The notes beneath the pieces were generated by a model. That model did no database searches. It had not been told where the DNA came from and saw only the letters and a list, made by a program, of their open reading frames with translations. From Thiomicrorhabdus lithotrophica (GTDB lineage Bacteria > Pseudomonadota > Gammaproteobacteria > Thiomicrospirales > Thiomicrospiraceae), in NCBI RefSeq assembly GCF_029201445.1, contig NZ_CP102381.1, positions 496,001-560,000 of the forward strand: a stretch of DNA of 64,000 nt. The letters are read 5' to 3'. Position numbers and translations under genes: made by a program. This document shows positions 7,523 to 18,128 of the stretch, one piece after another (within the stretch, counting starts at the first letter, position 1; each line of letters opens with the position of its first letter).

Positions 7523-9751
7523 GTGAGCCAGCAAACCATGAACTATGAAGGTATAGAGCAAAAAAGCGTTGCTGAATTTACAGAAAAAGCGTATTTAGAT
7601 TATGCCATGTACGTTATTTTGGATAGAGCTCTGCCGCATATAGGTGATGGGCTTAAACCTGTGCAACGTCGTATTATTTATGCGATGTCCGAACTGGGTT
7701 TAAAAGCAACCGCTAAATATAAAAAATCTGCTCGTACAGTCGGTGATGTTCTTGGTAAGTTTCATCCGCATGGTGATAGCGCCTGTTATGAAGCGATGGT
7801 GTTAATGGCGCAAGACTTCTCATTCCGTTATCCGTTAGTGGATGGTCAAGGTAACTGGGGGTCGATGGATGATCCTAAGTCTTTTGCCGCAATGCGTTAC
7901 ACCGAAGCCAAACTCTCAAAGTTTAGCCAGTTACTGCTTGAAGAAGTTGGGCAGGGTACGGTTGACTGGACACCAAATTTTGATGGCTCTTTAGATGAGC
8001 CGCTTGTTCTTCCAGCACGCGTTCCGCACGTATTGTTAAATGGTACTTCTGGTATTGCAGTTGGTATGGCAACGGATATTCCACCACACAATCTTCGTGA
8101 AGTTATCAATGGTTGTATTGCTTTATTAAGTAACCCTAATCTTACGATGGAGGAACTGGTTGAAATTATTCCGGCTCCAGACTATCCAAACTCCGCACAG
8201 ATCATTACCCCAAAATCAGAATTGCTAAAGCTTTATGAAACTGGGCATGGTTCCATTCGTCAAAGAGCGAGCTATCGTGTGGAAGATGGCGTGAACGTGG
8301 TTATTGATGCTTTACCTTATCAAGTTTCAGGTTCTAAGTTATTAGAACAAGTAGCTTCACAAATGCGAGCCAAAAAGTTGCCAATGGTGGTCGATTTACG
8401 TGATGAATCTGATCATCAAAATCCAGTGCGTTTTGTGGTTGAACTGCGTTCAAAACGAGTGGATGTTGAAACCGCCATGTTGCACCTGTTTGCCACGACA
8501 GATTTAGAAAAAAGTTATCGAGCTAACTTTAATGTCATTGGTTTGAATGGTCGTCCACAAGTTAAAAACTTACGCGCAATGTTAACCGAATGGTTGGTTT
8601 ATCGAATTGCGACAGTGCGTCGTAGATTGCAATACCGTTTAGATAAGGTATTGGCCCGTTTGCATATCTTAGATGGTATGTTGATTGCCTTCCTAAATAT
8701 TGATGAAGTTATTGCGATTATTCGTGAAGAAGATAAGCCAAAACCGGCTTTAATGGAGCGTTTTGGCTTAACAGATATTCAAGCTGAAGCCGTCTTAGAG
8801 TTAAAGTTAAGACATTTAGCTCGCCTTGAAGAGATGAAAATTCGTACTGAACAGGCCGAGTTGGAAGCAGAGCGTCAAAAGTTAGAAAAATTATTGGGCA
8901 GTGAAGCACGTTTAAAAACCTTGGTTAAAAAAGAGTTGTTAAAAGACGCTGAAATGTATGGTGATGATCGTAAGTCTCCGTTAATTGAAGGTCGTACCGC
9001 GCAAGCAATGAGTGAGCAAGATTTACTGCCTTCAGAAGCTGTCACAGTCGTCTTGTCTGAAAATGGTTGGGTACGTGCTGCTAAAGGGCATGATATTGAC
9101 GGTGCGGCATTAGGCTATAAGTCTGGTGATGCTTTCTGCTCGCAAGCGTCTGGCCAGAGTCGTCAAATGTCTGTGTTTTTAGATTCGACTGGCCGAGCAT
9201 ACGCTTTACCTGCTCATAGTTTACCCTCAGCGAGATCGCACGGAAAGCCGCTGACTGGGCGTTTAAACCCACCCGCAGGAAGCAGTTTTTGCCAAGTGCT
9301 TATGGGGCAGCCGACGGATAAAGTGCTTTTGGCATCTAGTGCGGGATTCGGTTTTATTACCAAACTAGAAAACCTTTACTCAAAGAACAAAGCGGGTAAA
9401 ACGTCAATTTCTTTACCAGCGGGTAGCTCGGTTTTAACACCGGTTACTGTTGAATCAGAACAGTGGGTTATGGTTGTAACGAGTGAACCACGTATGCTGG
9501 TATTTGCAGTGGAAGAGTTGCCAGAACTAGCAAAAGGTAAAGGTAATAAACTTATTCAACTTCCGAAAGGTGAACAGGTTCAGGCTGTATTTGCATTTAC
9601 TCCAGGTCAAAAAGTAACCGTAAAAGCAGGTAAATATGAAAAAGTATTTGGTCCTACTGCAGTAGAAGAGGCTTTTTCTAATAGAGCGAAAAAGGGAGTT
9701 GTTCTACCGCGTACCTTGAAGAAGACCACGCAAATTCTTATCTCTGAATAA
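7523..9751 (+). CDS. parC: DNA topoisomerase IV subunit A
   Basis: 742 residues; cleaves and rejoins DNA for chromosome decatenation with ParE. The N-terminal domain shows [17 protein letters not shown], the quinolone-pocket region [12 protein letters not shown] (wild-type Ser and Glu at the resistance positions) and the catalytic tyrosine in [10 protein letters not shown] coiled-coil tower ([19 protein letters not shown]) and a short C-terminal beta-pinwheel of ParC length (shorter than GyrA, no GyrA box seen) follow. The GTG start at 7523 sits 7 nt after AGGAG; the ATG at 7519 is closed within ten codons. Adjacent to neither parE nor a known partner. Confidence 0.95.
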   Translation: MSQQTMNYEGIEQKSVAEFTEKAYLDYAMYVILDRALPHIGDGLKPVQRRIIYAMSELGLKATAKYKKSARTVGDVLGKFHPHGDSACYEAMVLMAQDFSFRYPLVDGQGNWGSMDDPKSFAAMRYTEAKLSKFSQLLLEEVGQGTVDWTPNFDGSLDEPLVLPARVPHVLLNGTSGIAVGMATDIPPHNLREVINGCIALLSNPNLTMEELVEIIPAPDYPNSAQIITPKSELLKLYETGHGSIRQRASYRVEDGVNVVIDALPYQVSGSKLLEQVASQMRAKKLPMVVDLRDESDHQNPVRFVVELRSKRVDVETAMLHLFATTDLEKSYRANFNVIGLNGRPQVKNLRAMLTEWLVYRIATVRRRLQYRLDKVLARLHILDGMLIAFLNIDEVIAIIREEDKPKPALMERFGLTDIQAEAVLELKLRHLARLEEMKIRTEQAELEAERQKLEKLLGSEARLKTLVKKELLKDAEMYGDDRKSPLIEGRTAQAMSEQDLLPSEAVTVVLSENGWVRAAKGHDIDGAALGYKSGDAFCSQASGQSRQMSVFLDSTGRAYALPAHSLPSARSHGKPLTGRLNPPAGSSFCQVLMGQPTDKVLLASSAGFGFITKLENLYSKNKAGKTSISLPAGSSVLTPVTVESEQWVMVVTSEPRMLVFAVEELPELAKGKGNKLIQLPKGEQVQAVFAFTPGQKVTVKAGKYEKVFGPTAVEEAFSNRAKKGVVLPRTLKKTTQILISE

Positions 9752-9764
9752 TCCATAATGTATT

Positions 9765-9797
9765 AGCAATACTTATTTGGTATAGGTATTGCTTTAT
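9765..9797 (+). terminator. Probable parC terminator
   Basis: Stem AGCAATAC/GTATTGCT with a 13-nt loop, followed by a short T-rich tract. Confidence 0.5.
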
Positions 9798-9990
9798 TCT
9801 TCCTGGTTTGAACCCCGTCAGTAAAAAGTTAAAATCTTAGTGTACTTAACGCGTTGAAATGGCGAATGTTATTAAGTGCTTTAAATTACTGATGAGAAAA
9901 AGGGTTTGTCATTTTTTGTTGCGCTATAACTTTTTAGAATATTTGTCTTGAGTTGTTGTATTTTGCGCCAGTAATAATTAAGTGAAGTAT

Positions 9991-10830
9991 ATGTTTGCAA
10001 AGCCGTTTGCTATTATTGTTATTACCTTAAGCTTCTTTGGTGGGTTTGTACTCATGGGAGGCAATCTTTTGTCACTGTGGCATCCATCTGAGTTGGTGGT
10101 TATTTTAGGTATAGCGATAGGGACATTTTTAGCCTCAACTCCAGTCCATGTCTGGACTCGTACTATGGGCTTTCTAGGTCGATATTTTGCGGGTGATAGA
10201 GTGTCTAAAAAACTCTACGCAGACACCCTTGGTTTACTGGAAGATTTAGCAAGGCTTTCAAGGGCGTCAGGTGTGCTCGCATTGGAAAAACATATTGTTA
10301 ACCCAGATAATAGTCCAATTTTTCAGCACCACTCGGGCGTACTTAAGCACAAAGACTTGAAAAAATTCATTGTCGATAATTTTAGCTATCTGTTGCTCAA
10401 CCCTCCTCAAAGTCAAAGCTTTTCAGAGCATTTAGAAAACCAAATATATGACATCTATGACTCTATGAGTGAAGTACCAAAATCGGTAGGTAAAGTGGCA
10501 GATTGGTTGCCAGGTTTTGGTATTGTTGCAGCTGTTTTGGGTGTCATTCTCACCATGGAGTTGCTTGGTGGTGATATGGACGTGGCTAAAATTGGTACGG
10601 CAATTGGTGCCGCATTAGTTGGAACTTTAACAGGTGTCTTTTTTGCCTTTGCCGTTTTAGCGCCTTTTGTTCACGCTGTGGAGGTTATGATTCGTCAAGA
10701 TAAATCCTTATTAGAAATGACAGCCTCATTTCTAACGGCTTATGCAAATGGCGTGTCTCCTAGTCTGGCGGTCGAAATTGGCAGGCAGCGCGTTCCTCCT
10801 GAGTTTGAAGTTCCACGTGAAGCGGATTAG
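9991..10830 (+). CDS. motA: MotA-type flagellar stator subunit
   Basis: 279 residues (282 if GTG 9982 is used). Four hydrophobic segments: two near the N-terminus, two after residue 165. PGFGIVAAVLGVILTM carries the conserved Pro-Ala-region helix of MotA/PomA, and the cytoplasmic loop between segments 2 and 3 is of normal size. With MotB it forms the ion channel that drives flagellar rotation. The motB gene follows after 50 bp. No flagellar genes surround the pair, so it is an unlinked stator locus. No good ribosome site separates the two start options. Confidence 0.85.
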   Translation: MFAKPFAIIVITLSFFGGFVLMGGNLLSLWHPSELVVILGIAIGTFLASTPVHVWTRTMGFLGRYFAGDRVSKKLYADTLGLLEDLARLSRASGVLALEKHIVNPDNSPIFQHHSGVLKHKDLKKFIVDNFSYLLLNPPQSQSFSEHLENQIYDIYDSMSEVPKSVGKVADWLPGFGIVAAVLGVILTMELLGGDMDVAKIGTAIGAALVGTLTGVFFAFAVLAPFVHAVEVMIRQDKSLLEMTASFLTAYANGVSPSLAVEIGRQRVPPEFEVPREAD

Positions 10831-10880
10831 TTAGGTAGTTCGTTATGGATACATTCACTGTACATCAAAGGTTGTTTTAG

Positions 10881-11585
10881 ATGTCTCGCAGAAGAGGTCA
10901 TGATGATGGTGGGGCGCATGGAGGCTCTTGGAAGATTGCATTAGCAGATTTGATGACGGTGCTGATGGTCTTTTTTTTGGTTATGTGGCTAATCTCAGTT
11001 GTGGATCCAGCAGAAAGGGAGGCGTTTGTTAACAGTATTATGGGTGAACCCCCGATGGGCGCTGAGATTCAAGATGACCAGTTATTACCTCCTCAAGTAG
11101 AACTTATTCAACTCGATATGAAACCACCGGCTTCTCAAGCAGAGATTGAAGAAGCGATGAAAGATATTGATCCTAAGGATATTAAAATAGAAGAAACGCC
11201 TGAATACACTAAAATTACTTTACGTTCGGATAGTTTTTTTGAAAGTGGTCGCGCCACCATTAGTGATAAAACGCGTGAGACTTTAGAGATATTGGGTGAA
11301 ACCTTAAGTGGTCGCAATCAACCTATTATTATTACCGGTTTTACTGACAATAGACCGATTAATAATTTTCAATTTCCATCTAACTGGGAGCTTTCAGCCT
11401 CACGTGCGGCAACGGTAGCTAGGACATTTATTGATATGGGAATGAATAAGCAATTACTGACAATAGAAGGTAAAGGTGACAATGAACAGGTTACTTCAAA
11501 TGCAACAGCATATGGGCGTTCTTTGAATCGTCGAGTCACTATTATGGTAGATAAACGACCTGAATCGGCAGTTGATCTTAGGTAG
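10881..11585 (+). CDS. motB: MotB-type stator protein with OmpA domain
   Basis: 234 residues. HGGSWKIALADLMTVLMVFF places the ion-carrying aspartate at the start of the single N-terminal membrane helix. After a linker come a periplasmic OmpA/MotB peptidoglycan-binding domain (about 120-230) with FFESGRATI, ITGFTDNRPI and NWELSASRAATVAR. It anchors the stator to peptidoglycan. Shorter than E. coli MotB (about 308). Operon with motA. Whether it uses H+ or Na+ cannot be told safely from the sequence. Confidence 0.85.
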   Translation: MSRRRGHDDGGAHGGSWKIALADLMTVLMVFFLVMWLISVVDPAEREAFVNSIMGEPPMGAEIQDDQLLPPQVELIQLDMKPPASQAEIEEAMKDIDPKDIKIEETPEYTKITLRSDSFFESGRATISDKTRETLEILGETLSGRNQPIIITGFTDNRPINNFQFPSNWELSASRAATVARTFIDMGMNKQLLTIEGKGDNEQVTSNATAYGRSLNRRVTIMVDKRPESAVDLR

Positions 11586-11610
11586 CAAGATTTTAAACTA
11601 AGAGTGTAGA

Positions 11611-12405
11611 TTATTCGTCGCTACAATGCTTGCACTTCACATCTTTTTTCAAATTCAATGTTCTAATCATCATAGTATAAGCGTCAATAATCATTAACTT
11701 GCCAGTCAAGGTAGGTAGGTTTAACAGTGCTTTAACGGCTTCAATTGCTTGCATTGAACCAATCATACCCACCACTGGCGAAAGTACGCCGTTTTGACTG
11801 CAGTTCAATTCTTGTCCAGAATCTTCAGGGTAGAGGCATTGATAGCATGGGCTGTCCGATTTTCTAAAATCATAAGTCGAAAGTTGACCTTCCCAGCGAA
11901 TGGCTGCGCCAGAAACGAGCGGAACTTTGGCTTGATAACAGGCGCGATTTAATGCAAAGCGAGAAGTAAAGTTATCGGTACAGTCCAATACCACATCAGC
12001 GTTTTTTACTAATTCTATAATCTCTGTTTCTGTAAGTTTTTCTGAAATTGTTTCAATGCAAATGTGGTGATTTAGGTTTTCTAGGTTTTGTTTGGCAGAT
12101 TCAACCTTAGCTTGGCCTATGTTGTTTTCTCGGTGCACAATCTGACGTTGTAAATTGGAATCATCGACTTCGTCAAAATCTACTAAGGTTAATTTGCCAA
12201 TGCCAGCGGCCGCTAGATAAAGTGAAGCGGGGGAGCCAAGGCCACCTAAACCAAATATAACAGCATGAGACTTTGATAGTATAAGTTGACCTGCGTAGTC
12301 AATATCAGGCATTAGGATTTGTCGGCTGTAACGTGATAATTCTGCGTCGTTTAATTCCGTTTTATTTAGCATCTCATTACTTTGCTTTAGGTTGTCTTTA
12401 GTCAT
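11611..12405 (-). CDS. MoeB/ThiF/HesA family adenylyltransferase
   Basis: 264 residues, E1-like enzyme that adenylates the C-terminal glycine of a sulfur-carrier protein (MoaD or ThiS). Visible: RYSRQI near the N-terminus, nucleotide loop FGLGGLGSPASLYLA, DFDEVDDSNLQRQI with the arginine finger region, CTDNFTSRFALN, and two CxxC pairs (CYQC and CKHC) for structural zinc. It is the first gene after the convergent motB. No thi or moa gene adjoins, so MoeB and ThiF cannot be told apart; the gene order next to prmC-prfA-hemA resembles that of MoeB/HesA in other gammaproteobacteria. Confidence 0.85.
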   Translation of the reverse strand: MTKDNLKQSNEMLNKTELNDAELSRYSRQILMPDIDYAGQLILSKSHAVIFGLGGLGSPASLYLAAAGIGKLTLVDFDEVDDSNLQRQIVHRENNIGQAKVESAKQNLENLNHHICIETISEKLTETEIIELVKNADVVLDCTDNFTSRFALNRACYQAKVPLVSGAAIRWEGQLSTYDFRKSDSPCYQCLYPEDSGQELNCSQNGVLSPVVGMIGSMQAIEAVKALLNLPTLTGKLMIIDAYTMMIRTLNLKKDVKCKHCSDE

Positions 12406-12439
12406 ACGCTATATTCTAACTAATTGATTGTTTGAGTCA

Positions 12440-13291
12440 TTAAGTCTTTTGCCCAAGACTGATTCTTGGGTTGCCAGCTAAATCTTTATGCAGTTGTAAG
12501 TTTTGATAACCGGCTTTTTGAAAAAGCTGGTTAATACTCTCAGCTTGATTATAACCATGTTCTATTACTAGCCAACCCTGTTTGTATAAATGTAACCAGG
12601 CCTGGTCAATAATCAACCGAATATCATTTAGCCCATCACTGCCAGAAGTTAATGCACTTAAAGGTTCAAACCGAACATCTCCTTGCTGTAAGTGTGGGTC
12701 ATCGTCTTCAATATAAGGCGGATTGGAAACAATGCAGTCAAACTGTTGTTGTTCAATAGCTGAAAACCAATTGCTGTGTAAAAATTCGACCTCTAATCGA
12801 TTGTTTTGTGCATTTTGTTTGGCAACTTCTAAAGCTGGAAGGCTTTGATCAAGTGCGCTGATCGTACAGTGAGGTAGTTCAGATTTTAATGCCAGTGCAA
12901 TAGCGCCACTTCCGGTGCCTAAATCTACTATTGAGCAGTTTTTGTTTGGATCGCTAACTTCCTTTAACGATAATACCGCTTCAATTAAGGTTTCGGTATC
13001 GGGGCGGGGAATAAGGGTGTCTTTACTGACGATTAAATCGAGTCCCCAAAATTCTCGATGACCAATGATATGTGCAATAGGGTGTCCGCTAAGGCGTTTT
13101 TGTAAATTCGCTTGAAATGTGATTGATTGCTCGGGACTTACGTCTTTTTCTGGCCAGGTAAATAGGTACGTTCGATTAACCTGAAGGATGTTGCAAAGAA
13201 GTAGCTCAGCATCCAACTTGGGTGAATCTACCAGGCCTGCTTGTATAAGCTGGCTTTGGGCAGATTTTAAAGTTTGTTCAATGCTGGGCAT
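12440..13291 (-). CDS. prmC: Release factor glutamine methyltransferase
   Basis: 283 residues; methylates the glutamine of the GGQ motif in release factors RF1/RF2 using S-adenosylmethionine. DLGTGSGAIALAL is the SAM-binding loop and SNPPYIEDDD is the NPPY substrate-glutamine motif typical of PrmC. An N-terminal helical domain (1-90) is present. It lies 26 bp downstream of its substrate gene prfA on the same strand. Two palindrome cores fall inside it: a 12-mer at 12595-12606 (codes QAW) and a core at 13232-13239 (codes QAGLV). Confidence 0.95.
   Translation of the reverse strand: MPSIEQTLKSAQSQLIQAGLVDSPKLDAELLLCNILQVNRTYLFTWPEKDVSPEQSITFQANLQKRLSGHPIAHIIGHREFWGLDLIVSKDTLIPRPDTETLIEAVLSLKEVSDPNKNCSIVDLGTGSGAIALALKSELPHCTISALDQSLPALEVAKQNAQNNRLEVEFLHSNWFSAIEQQQFDCIVSNPPYIEDDDPHLQQGDVRFEPLSALTSGSDGLNDIRLIIDQAWLHLYKQGWLVIEHGYNQAESINQLFQKAGYQNLQLHKDLAGNPRISLGQKT
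12595..12606. repeat. Dispersed palindrome, 12-mer
   Basis: ACCAGGCCTGGT inside prmC. Confidence 0.9.
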
Positions 13292-13317
13292 AATTCATTC
13301 AAATTGAACGTGTGTGC

Positions 13318-14406
13318 TTAAGAGTCGTTACTTAATGAAGCAAGTAACTCAGCCTGGTGTTCTTGCAATAGCGGGCCTACAACTTGATCTAGTCCACCAT
13401 TCATTACTTCATCCAGTTTATAAAGGGTTAAGTTGATACGGTGATCGGTCACGCGCCCTTGAGGGTAGTTGTATGTTCGTATACGGTCTGAACGATCCCC
13501 TGTCCCCACCAAGCTCTTACGCTCTTTGGCTATTTCGGCATCGTGTACTTGTTGCTTTGCATCCATGATACGTGCAGCAAGAAGTGACATCGCTCTTGCA
13601 CGATTTTTATGCTGAGAACGTTCATCCTGACACTCAACAACCGTATTGGTTGGAAGGTGAGTGATTCGAATGGCAGAGTCCGTTTTGTTAACGTGCTGAC
13701 CACCCGCACCAGAGGCTCTGAAGGTATCTACTTTTAAATCTGCTGGATTCAGTTCAATCTGCTCTACATCAGGAGCTTCAGCCATGATTACTACAGTTGC
13801 TGCAGATGTATGCACTCGACCTTGTGTTTCTGTTGCTGGCACACGTTGTACGCGATGAGCACCGGATTCAAATTTTAATTGAGAGTATGCGCCATCACCG
13901 ATAATACGTGCAATGATCTCTTTATAACCACCATGTTCACCATCATTGGTATTGATAACCTCTACCTGCCAACCCATTTTTTCAGCAAAACGACTGTACA
14001 TTTTAAATAGATCGCCTGCAAAAATAGCCGCTTCATCACCACCTGTTCCAGCACGAATTTCTAAGAAGATGTTGGCATCATCATTAGGATCTTTTGGTAG
14101 CATCATGGTCTGTAGATCGATTTCATAGGTCTTAATTTTTTCTTCTAGCTCAGGCAACTCTTCTTGGGCCATTTCCTTTAACTCAGGGTCGCCAGAAGCC
14201 ATCATCTCTTTGGCTTCAGCAATATCACCTTCTGCCGCTATGTAAGCTGTAAAAGTTTCTACAATTGGCGTAATTTGCGCATACTCTTTCGTTAGGGTAG
14301 TGAACTTTTTTTGATCATTAATGACATCAGGATCAGATATCAGGGCACTTACTTCATCTAGGCGTTCAACTAAAAGTTCTAGTTTTGAGCGAATTGAATC
14401 TTTCAC
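13318..14406 (-). CDS. prfA: Peptide chain release factor 1
   Basis: 362 residues, normal RF1 length. [15 protein letters not shown] contains the PAT tripeptide that reads UAG/UAA, and [16 protein letters not shown] holds the catalytic GGQ. Starts at GTG (14406). Between hemA (58-bp gap) and prmC (26-bp gap), the usual hemA-prfA-prmC operon. Confidence 0.97.
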   Translation of the reverse strand: MKDSIRSKLELLVERLDEVSALISDPDVINDQKKFTTLTKEYAQITPIVETFTAYIAAEGDIAEAKEMMASGDPELKEMAQEELPELEEKIKTYEIDLQTMMLPKDPNDDANIFLEIRAGTGGDEAAIFAGDLFKMYSRFAEKMGWQVEVINTNDGEHGGYKEIIARIIGDGAYSQLKFESGAHRVQRVPATETQGRVHTSAATVVIMAEAPDVEQIELNPADLKVDTFRASGAGGQHVNKTDSAIRITHLPTNTVVECQDERSQHKNRARAMSLLAARIMDAKQQVHDAEIAKERKSLVGTGDRSDRIRTYNYPQGRVTDHRINLTLYKLDEVMNGGLDQVVGPLLQEHQAELLASLSNDS

Positions 14407-14464
14407 GGGCGTTTCTCGGTATTAGGTCAATTGGTTTGTTGGTCCAACGGATAGTTTAAGTAGG

Positions 14465-15745
14465 TTATTTGTGAAGTTTTTTGGGATCGTCTTCACAAAT
14501 TAATAGGGTTTCAGCGGCTTCAATTATGGCCTTATTGCCATCCATGCCAGCTAGATTTAATTGTTTTGTTGGAGTGTGAATCAGTCTGTTTGTCAGCTGA
14601 TTGGCTAATCGTTTAACAATCTCTTCGGAGTTTACGCCTTGTTCAAGTTGGTGTAAGGCATGCTCTAACGCCGCTTCTTTAATGTCCATAGATTGTTGGC
14701 GATAGGCTTGAATGACAGGCTTGATTTGCTGGGTAGCCTTCATCTGTGTTACGAAGTGTTCTGCTTGTAATTCGATGATTTCTTCAGCCTCTAAAGCGGC
14801 ATTTTGGCGAGACTGCTTGCTAGTCTCAATAATCTCTTGTAGATCATCAACCGTATACAAATACACATTATTTAGATTGCATATACCTGGTTCCATATCT
14901 CTAGGAACAGCAATGTCCACTAAAAACATCGGACGATTCTTACGTTTTTTAACAGCGGCTTTAACTGAATCTTTAGAAAGAATGGTATTTGGGCTACCAG
15001 TTGAGCCGATAACGATATCGGCTTCATGTAGGTGCTTATCTATTTCATCAAGATTTATTGCATAACCATCTACGCTTTCTGCCAGGTTGTGTGCGCGTTC
15101 AAAAGTACGGTTAGCAATAATAATGTTACCAATATTACTCTCTTTGAGATGGCGTGCAACTAATTCAATGGTTTCACCCGCACCAAGTAAAAGTGCAGTT
15201 TGCTGAGATAAATCACCAAAAAATTGCTTGGAAAGTGATACGGCAGAAAAAGCTACAGAGATAGGGCTGTTACCAATTGCGGTGTCTGTGCGAACCTGTT
15301 TAACGGTTTTAAAAATATGCTGGAACAGGTTTTCTAAAACTTGGTGAATGCTTTCAGACTTATGAGCTGAGTTATAGGCATCTTTTATCTGTCCAAAGAT
15401 TTGCGGTTCACCCAGTACTAACGAGTTCAATCCGCTAGCAACACGCATAATGTGTTTAACGGCTTCTAAATCATGATGAACATACAAGTACGGTGTTAAG
15501 GTTTTTGGCTCAAGTTCAAAGAAATCATGTAACCAGTTATGAAGTTGATCTTCTAGGTGGTTTTCTTTTAGGATGCAATAAAGTTCTGTACGGTTACAGG
15601 TAGATAGAATTATGCATTCTGAAATCAGAGCTTGGGCTTTGAGTTGTTCTATCGCAATGAAAGCCGCATCAGTCGAGAATGAAACTGTTTCACGGATGTC
15701 GACAGGTGCCGTTTCGTGATTTACGCCAAGGGTACATAGTTTCAT
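14465..15745 (-). CDS. hemA: Glutamyl-tRNA reductase
   Basis: 426 residues; reduces glutamyl-tRNA to glutamate-1-semialdehyde, the first step of C5 haem synthesis. GVNHETAPVDIRE at the N-terminus, catalytic cysteine in STCNRTELYC, SGLNSLVLGEPQIFGQIK, the NADPH loop LLGAGETIELVARHL and a C-terminal dimerisation helix region are all present. It heads the hemA-prfA-prmC-moeB row and is transcribed away from the TPR lipoprotein gene. Confidence 0.97.
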   Translation of the reverse strand: MKLCTLGVNHETAPVDIRETVSFSTDAAFIAIEQLKAQALISECIILSTCNRTELYCILKENHLEDQLHNWLHDFFELEPKTLTPYLYVHHDLEAVKHIMRVASGLNSLVLGEPQIFGQIKDAYNSAHKSESIHQVLENLFQHIFKTVKQVRTDTAIGNSPISVAFSAVSLSKQFFGDLSQQTALLLGAGETIELVARHLKESNIGNIIIANRTFERAHNLAESVDGYAINLDEIDKHLHEADIVIGSTGSPNTILSKDSVKAAVKKRKNRPMFLVDIAVPRDMEPGICNLNNVYLYTVDDLQEIIETSKQSRQNAALEAEEIIELQAEHFVTQMKATQQIKPVIQAYRQQSMDIKEAALEHALHQLEQGVNSEEIVKRLANQLTNRLIHTPTKQLNLAGMDGNKAIIEAAETLLICEDDPKKLHK

Positions 15746-16072
15746 AGAGTTAAGGCTTTACCATTATTCAGATTCTGCAAGATTTACGTGCAACTAAAGA
15801 GGCGTAATTTTGCTAAAAAATGACTGTAATTGCAAGTTTTTGAAGCAAATATGGCTAATATAGTGAGTATATCTATTAAGGTTGTGACAAACCCTTGTGT
15901 TTTCAATAGCGGGCTTTACGGAGTATTCTAAATTTAAGCTTAGAGATTTTCGCAAATTGATAAAGAAATGTCCTAGAATGAGGTTCATTATTGATTGTTT
16001 TATTTAAGGAATCATTCAGTCGTGTTTCAATGGGTTTTCAAAACTATCTTGGTTACTCGGTTAAAGGTAGTT
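15746..16072. other. Divergent promoter region hemA / TPR lipoprotein
   Basis: 327 bp without a credible gene. It must hold promoters for both directions; I find no consensus pair at good spacing. The frame that would lengthen the TPR gene to a TTG at 15995 has no signal-peptide logic and is not used. Confidence 0.5.
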
Positions 16073-17899
16073 ATGGGTAAGTTTTTTCAAAGTAGCTTGT
16101 TTGCGCTAAAGTTGAATAGTGGGTTATTCATTTTATTAGCAGGAATCAGTTTTACAACTGTATTGTCAGGTTGTGCCTTAACCAATGAAATTTCAAAAGA
16201 AAGTCCTGCTGAAAAGCCCAGTATCCAATCAGAGAAAGTAACGGACGGCTCTAATAAACCCGACGACATTATCGCAAACTCTCCATTATTAGATGCTTCG
16301 ACGATGTTTGAAATACTAGCAGCTGAGATGATGGTGCAAAAAGGTCAGGTGGCTAATGCATTTGATATCTTGTATCCGCTAGCAGTAAAAACCAAAGATG
16401 AAGGCTTAGCTAAGCGCGTTTTTCAAATCTCTATGGCTACTTATAAAGTTGCCAATATTGAAAAAGCTACGGTGCTTTGGCGTGAGCTATCGCCAGAGTC
16501 CGCCATTGCTTGGAGAGCTTCTTTTCTTTTGTCTTTACGCCATAGTCAGTTGGAACTGGCGCTTGAGCAGTGGCAGACTTATCACCAGCTATCTAAAGAC
16601 GGTTTAGACGCAGATCTAATCAGTAGTGCTGCAAAAGTTGCTGCAAGTGTGCCTAAAAAGCCAGGTTTACAATTTTTTACTCGCTTAGCTCAAAAACATG
16701 ATCAAAGCTGGTCAGCTTATTATGGATTGGGTATGGTCGCTACTGTTTATCAAGATCCTGAAGTAGGGATTCCTGCAGTAGAGAAGGCTCTGGATTTATT
16801 GCCCGAATCGGAACGTGAAGCGTCCTCACCCGTTCTCTATAATTTATTATCTAAACTCTATTTAATGAATGGGAATCCTGAGAAGGGAATTGAGGTATTA
16901 ACTCCTTATGTAGATAGCAATCCTAATGATTTATTGCTTCAGGAGCGTATGGCAAGGCTAGAAGTCCAAGCAAAGCATTACGAGGCCGCCGAGCGTCGTT
17001 ACCAAGCGATTATTAATGCTGAACCAGGAGCGTATACTTCACTGCTCTCTTTGGCGCTCATTCAACTTGAACGTAAAGCTTATGATTTAGCAGAAAAGAA
17101 TTTATTAGCGGTCTCTAAAGAAAAGCCTTATCAGCCCGTGGGTAATTACTACTTAGGGATTTTGTACCAAGATAGTGATCGTGATGAATTAGCCATTTCA
17201 ATGTTTGAAAAAGTAAAATCAGCCAGTTATTATGTTGATGCTCAGCTACATTTAGCTGAAATTTATTTTGCACAAAATAAGCCTAAAGAATCATTCGCTA
17301 TTTTAGATGGGATGCAGTTAGCTCTGCCTGCAGATCAAGTTAAGGTTTTACGAGCAAAAGCTATTTTTAGTAGTGCTCAAGATAAATATTTACCCGCAGT
17401 TGAATTGTATGAACAAGTGCTGAAGATTGAACCAGCAAATATCGAAGTTTTAAAAGCACAGTCGCTATTGCTCTATAAATTAGAGCAATATGTACAATAT
17501 GAGGCGAACTTACTCAAAGTATTAAAGCTAGATGATAACGACACGGATGTGTTAAACGCTTTGGGGTATTTTTATGTTGAGCAAAAAATAAAGTTAGACC
17601 AAGCGTTTACATTGCTAAATAAAGCACTAGCAATAGAACCGAACAGTTATTATATTTTAGATAGTATGGGCTGGTATTATTTCCAGGTTAAAGAATATGA
17701 CCAGGCTTTAAACTATTTAAATAAAGCATTTGCCGTAGAAGAAGATGATGAAGTGTTTATTCATTTAATCACCACCTACTGGCACAATAAAGAAGTTAAC
17801 CGAGCGAAGTTGTTATGGCAAAAATATCACAAGAAATTTTTGCAAAACGACAGAGTTCAGAATTTAATCAATGAGTTGGAGTCAGAAGCAATAAAGTAA
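16073..17899 (+). CDS. TPR-repeat lipoprotein
   Basis: 608 residues from the ATG at 16073, preceded by AAGGTAG. Residues 12-33 are hydrophobic and end in the lipobox VLSGC (Cys34), so it is a lipoprotein. The rest is mostly helical tetratricopeptide repeats, with clear units such as YYLGILYQDSDRDELAISMF and LNALGYFYVEQKIKLDQAF towards the C-terminus. It resembles the TPR proteins found before lolB/ispE in other gammaproteobacteria, perhaps an outer-membrane assembly or polysaccharide-associated scaffold. Here neither lolB nor ispE follows; tRNA-Gln and prs come next. Confidence 0.8.
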   Translation: MGKFFQSSLFALKLNSGLFILLAGISFTTVLSGCALTNEISKESPAEKPSIQSEKVTDGSNKPDDIIANSPLLDASTMFEILAAEMMVQKGQVANAFDILYPLAVKTKDEGLAKRVFQISMATYKVANIEKATVLWRELSPESAIAWRASFLLSLRHSQLELALEQWQTYHQLSKDGLDADLISSAAKVAASVPKKPGLQFFTRLAQKHDQSWSAYYGLGMVATVYQDPEVGIPAVEKALDLLPESEREASSPVLYNLLSKLYLMNGNPEKGIEVLTPYVDSNPNDLLLQERMARLEVQAKHYEAAERRYQAIINAEPGAYTSLLSLALIQLERKAYDLAEKNLLAVSKEKPYQPVGNYYLGILYQDSDRDELAISMFEKVKSASYYVDAQLHLAEIYFAQNKPKESFAILDGMQLALPADQVKVLRAKAIFSSAQDKYLPAVELYEQVLKIEPANIEVLKAQSLLLYKLEQYVQYEANLLKVLKLDDNDTDVLNALGYFYVEQKIKLDQAFTLLNKALAIEPNSYYILDSMGWYYFQVKEYDQALNYLNKAFAVEEDDEVFIHLITTYWHNKEVNRAKLLWQKYHKKFLQNDRVQNLINELESEAIK

Positions 17900-17943
17900 T
17901 AGGGACGTTTATAAAATTATTTTCACAAAGTTAAGAATTTTTC

Positions 17944-17973
17944 TTGAACTTGTGGGAAATAAATGGATAATAC
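17944..17973 (+). promoter_or_regulatory. Promoter of tRNA-Gln/prs
   Basis: TTGAAC at 17944 and TATAAT-like TAATAC at 17968, 18-nt spacer, with a GC-rich discriminator (GCACC) as in stable-RNA promoters. The tRNA begins 29 nt after the -10 box. Confidence 0.7.
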
Positions 17974-18002
17974 GCACCTGTCTTTAACGACATCGATATT
18001 AA

Positions 18003-18077
18003 AGGGCTGTAGCCAAGCGGTAAGGCATCTGGTTTTGATCCAGTGTACCGCAGGTTCGAATCCTGCCAGCCCTGCCA
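18003..18077 (+). tRNA. tRNA-Gln (anticodon TTG)
   Basis: Cloverleaf: acceptor AGGGCTG/CAGCCCT, D arm GCCAAGCGGTAAGGC, anticodon loop TTTTGAT with TTG at 18035-18037, T arm GCAGG-TTCGAAT-CCTGC, discriminator G and encoded CCA (18075-18077). Confidence 0.97.
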
Positions 18078-18128
18078 ATATCCTTCCGAATTCTCAAGTC
18101 ATTTTTTCCTCGAACAGGAGCGCCTGAA

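Noticed and set aside
14712-15065. 117-codon plus-strand frame inside hemA
   Set aside because: Antisense shadow of a conserved gene, no ribosome site or domain.
15995-16072. N-terminal extension of the TPR lipoprotein to a TTG
   Set aside because: It would bury the lipobox signal peptide; the ATG at 16073 has a good ribosome site.
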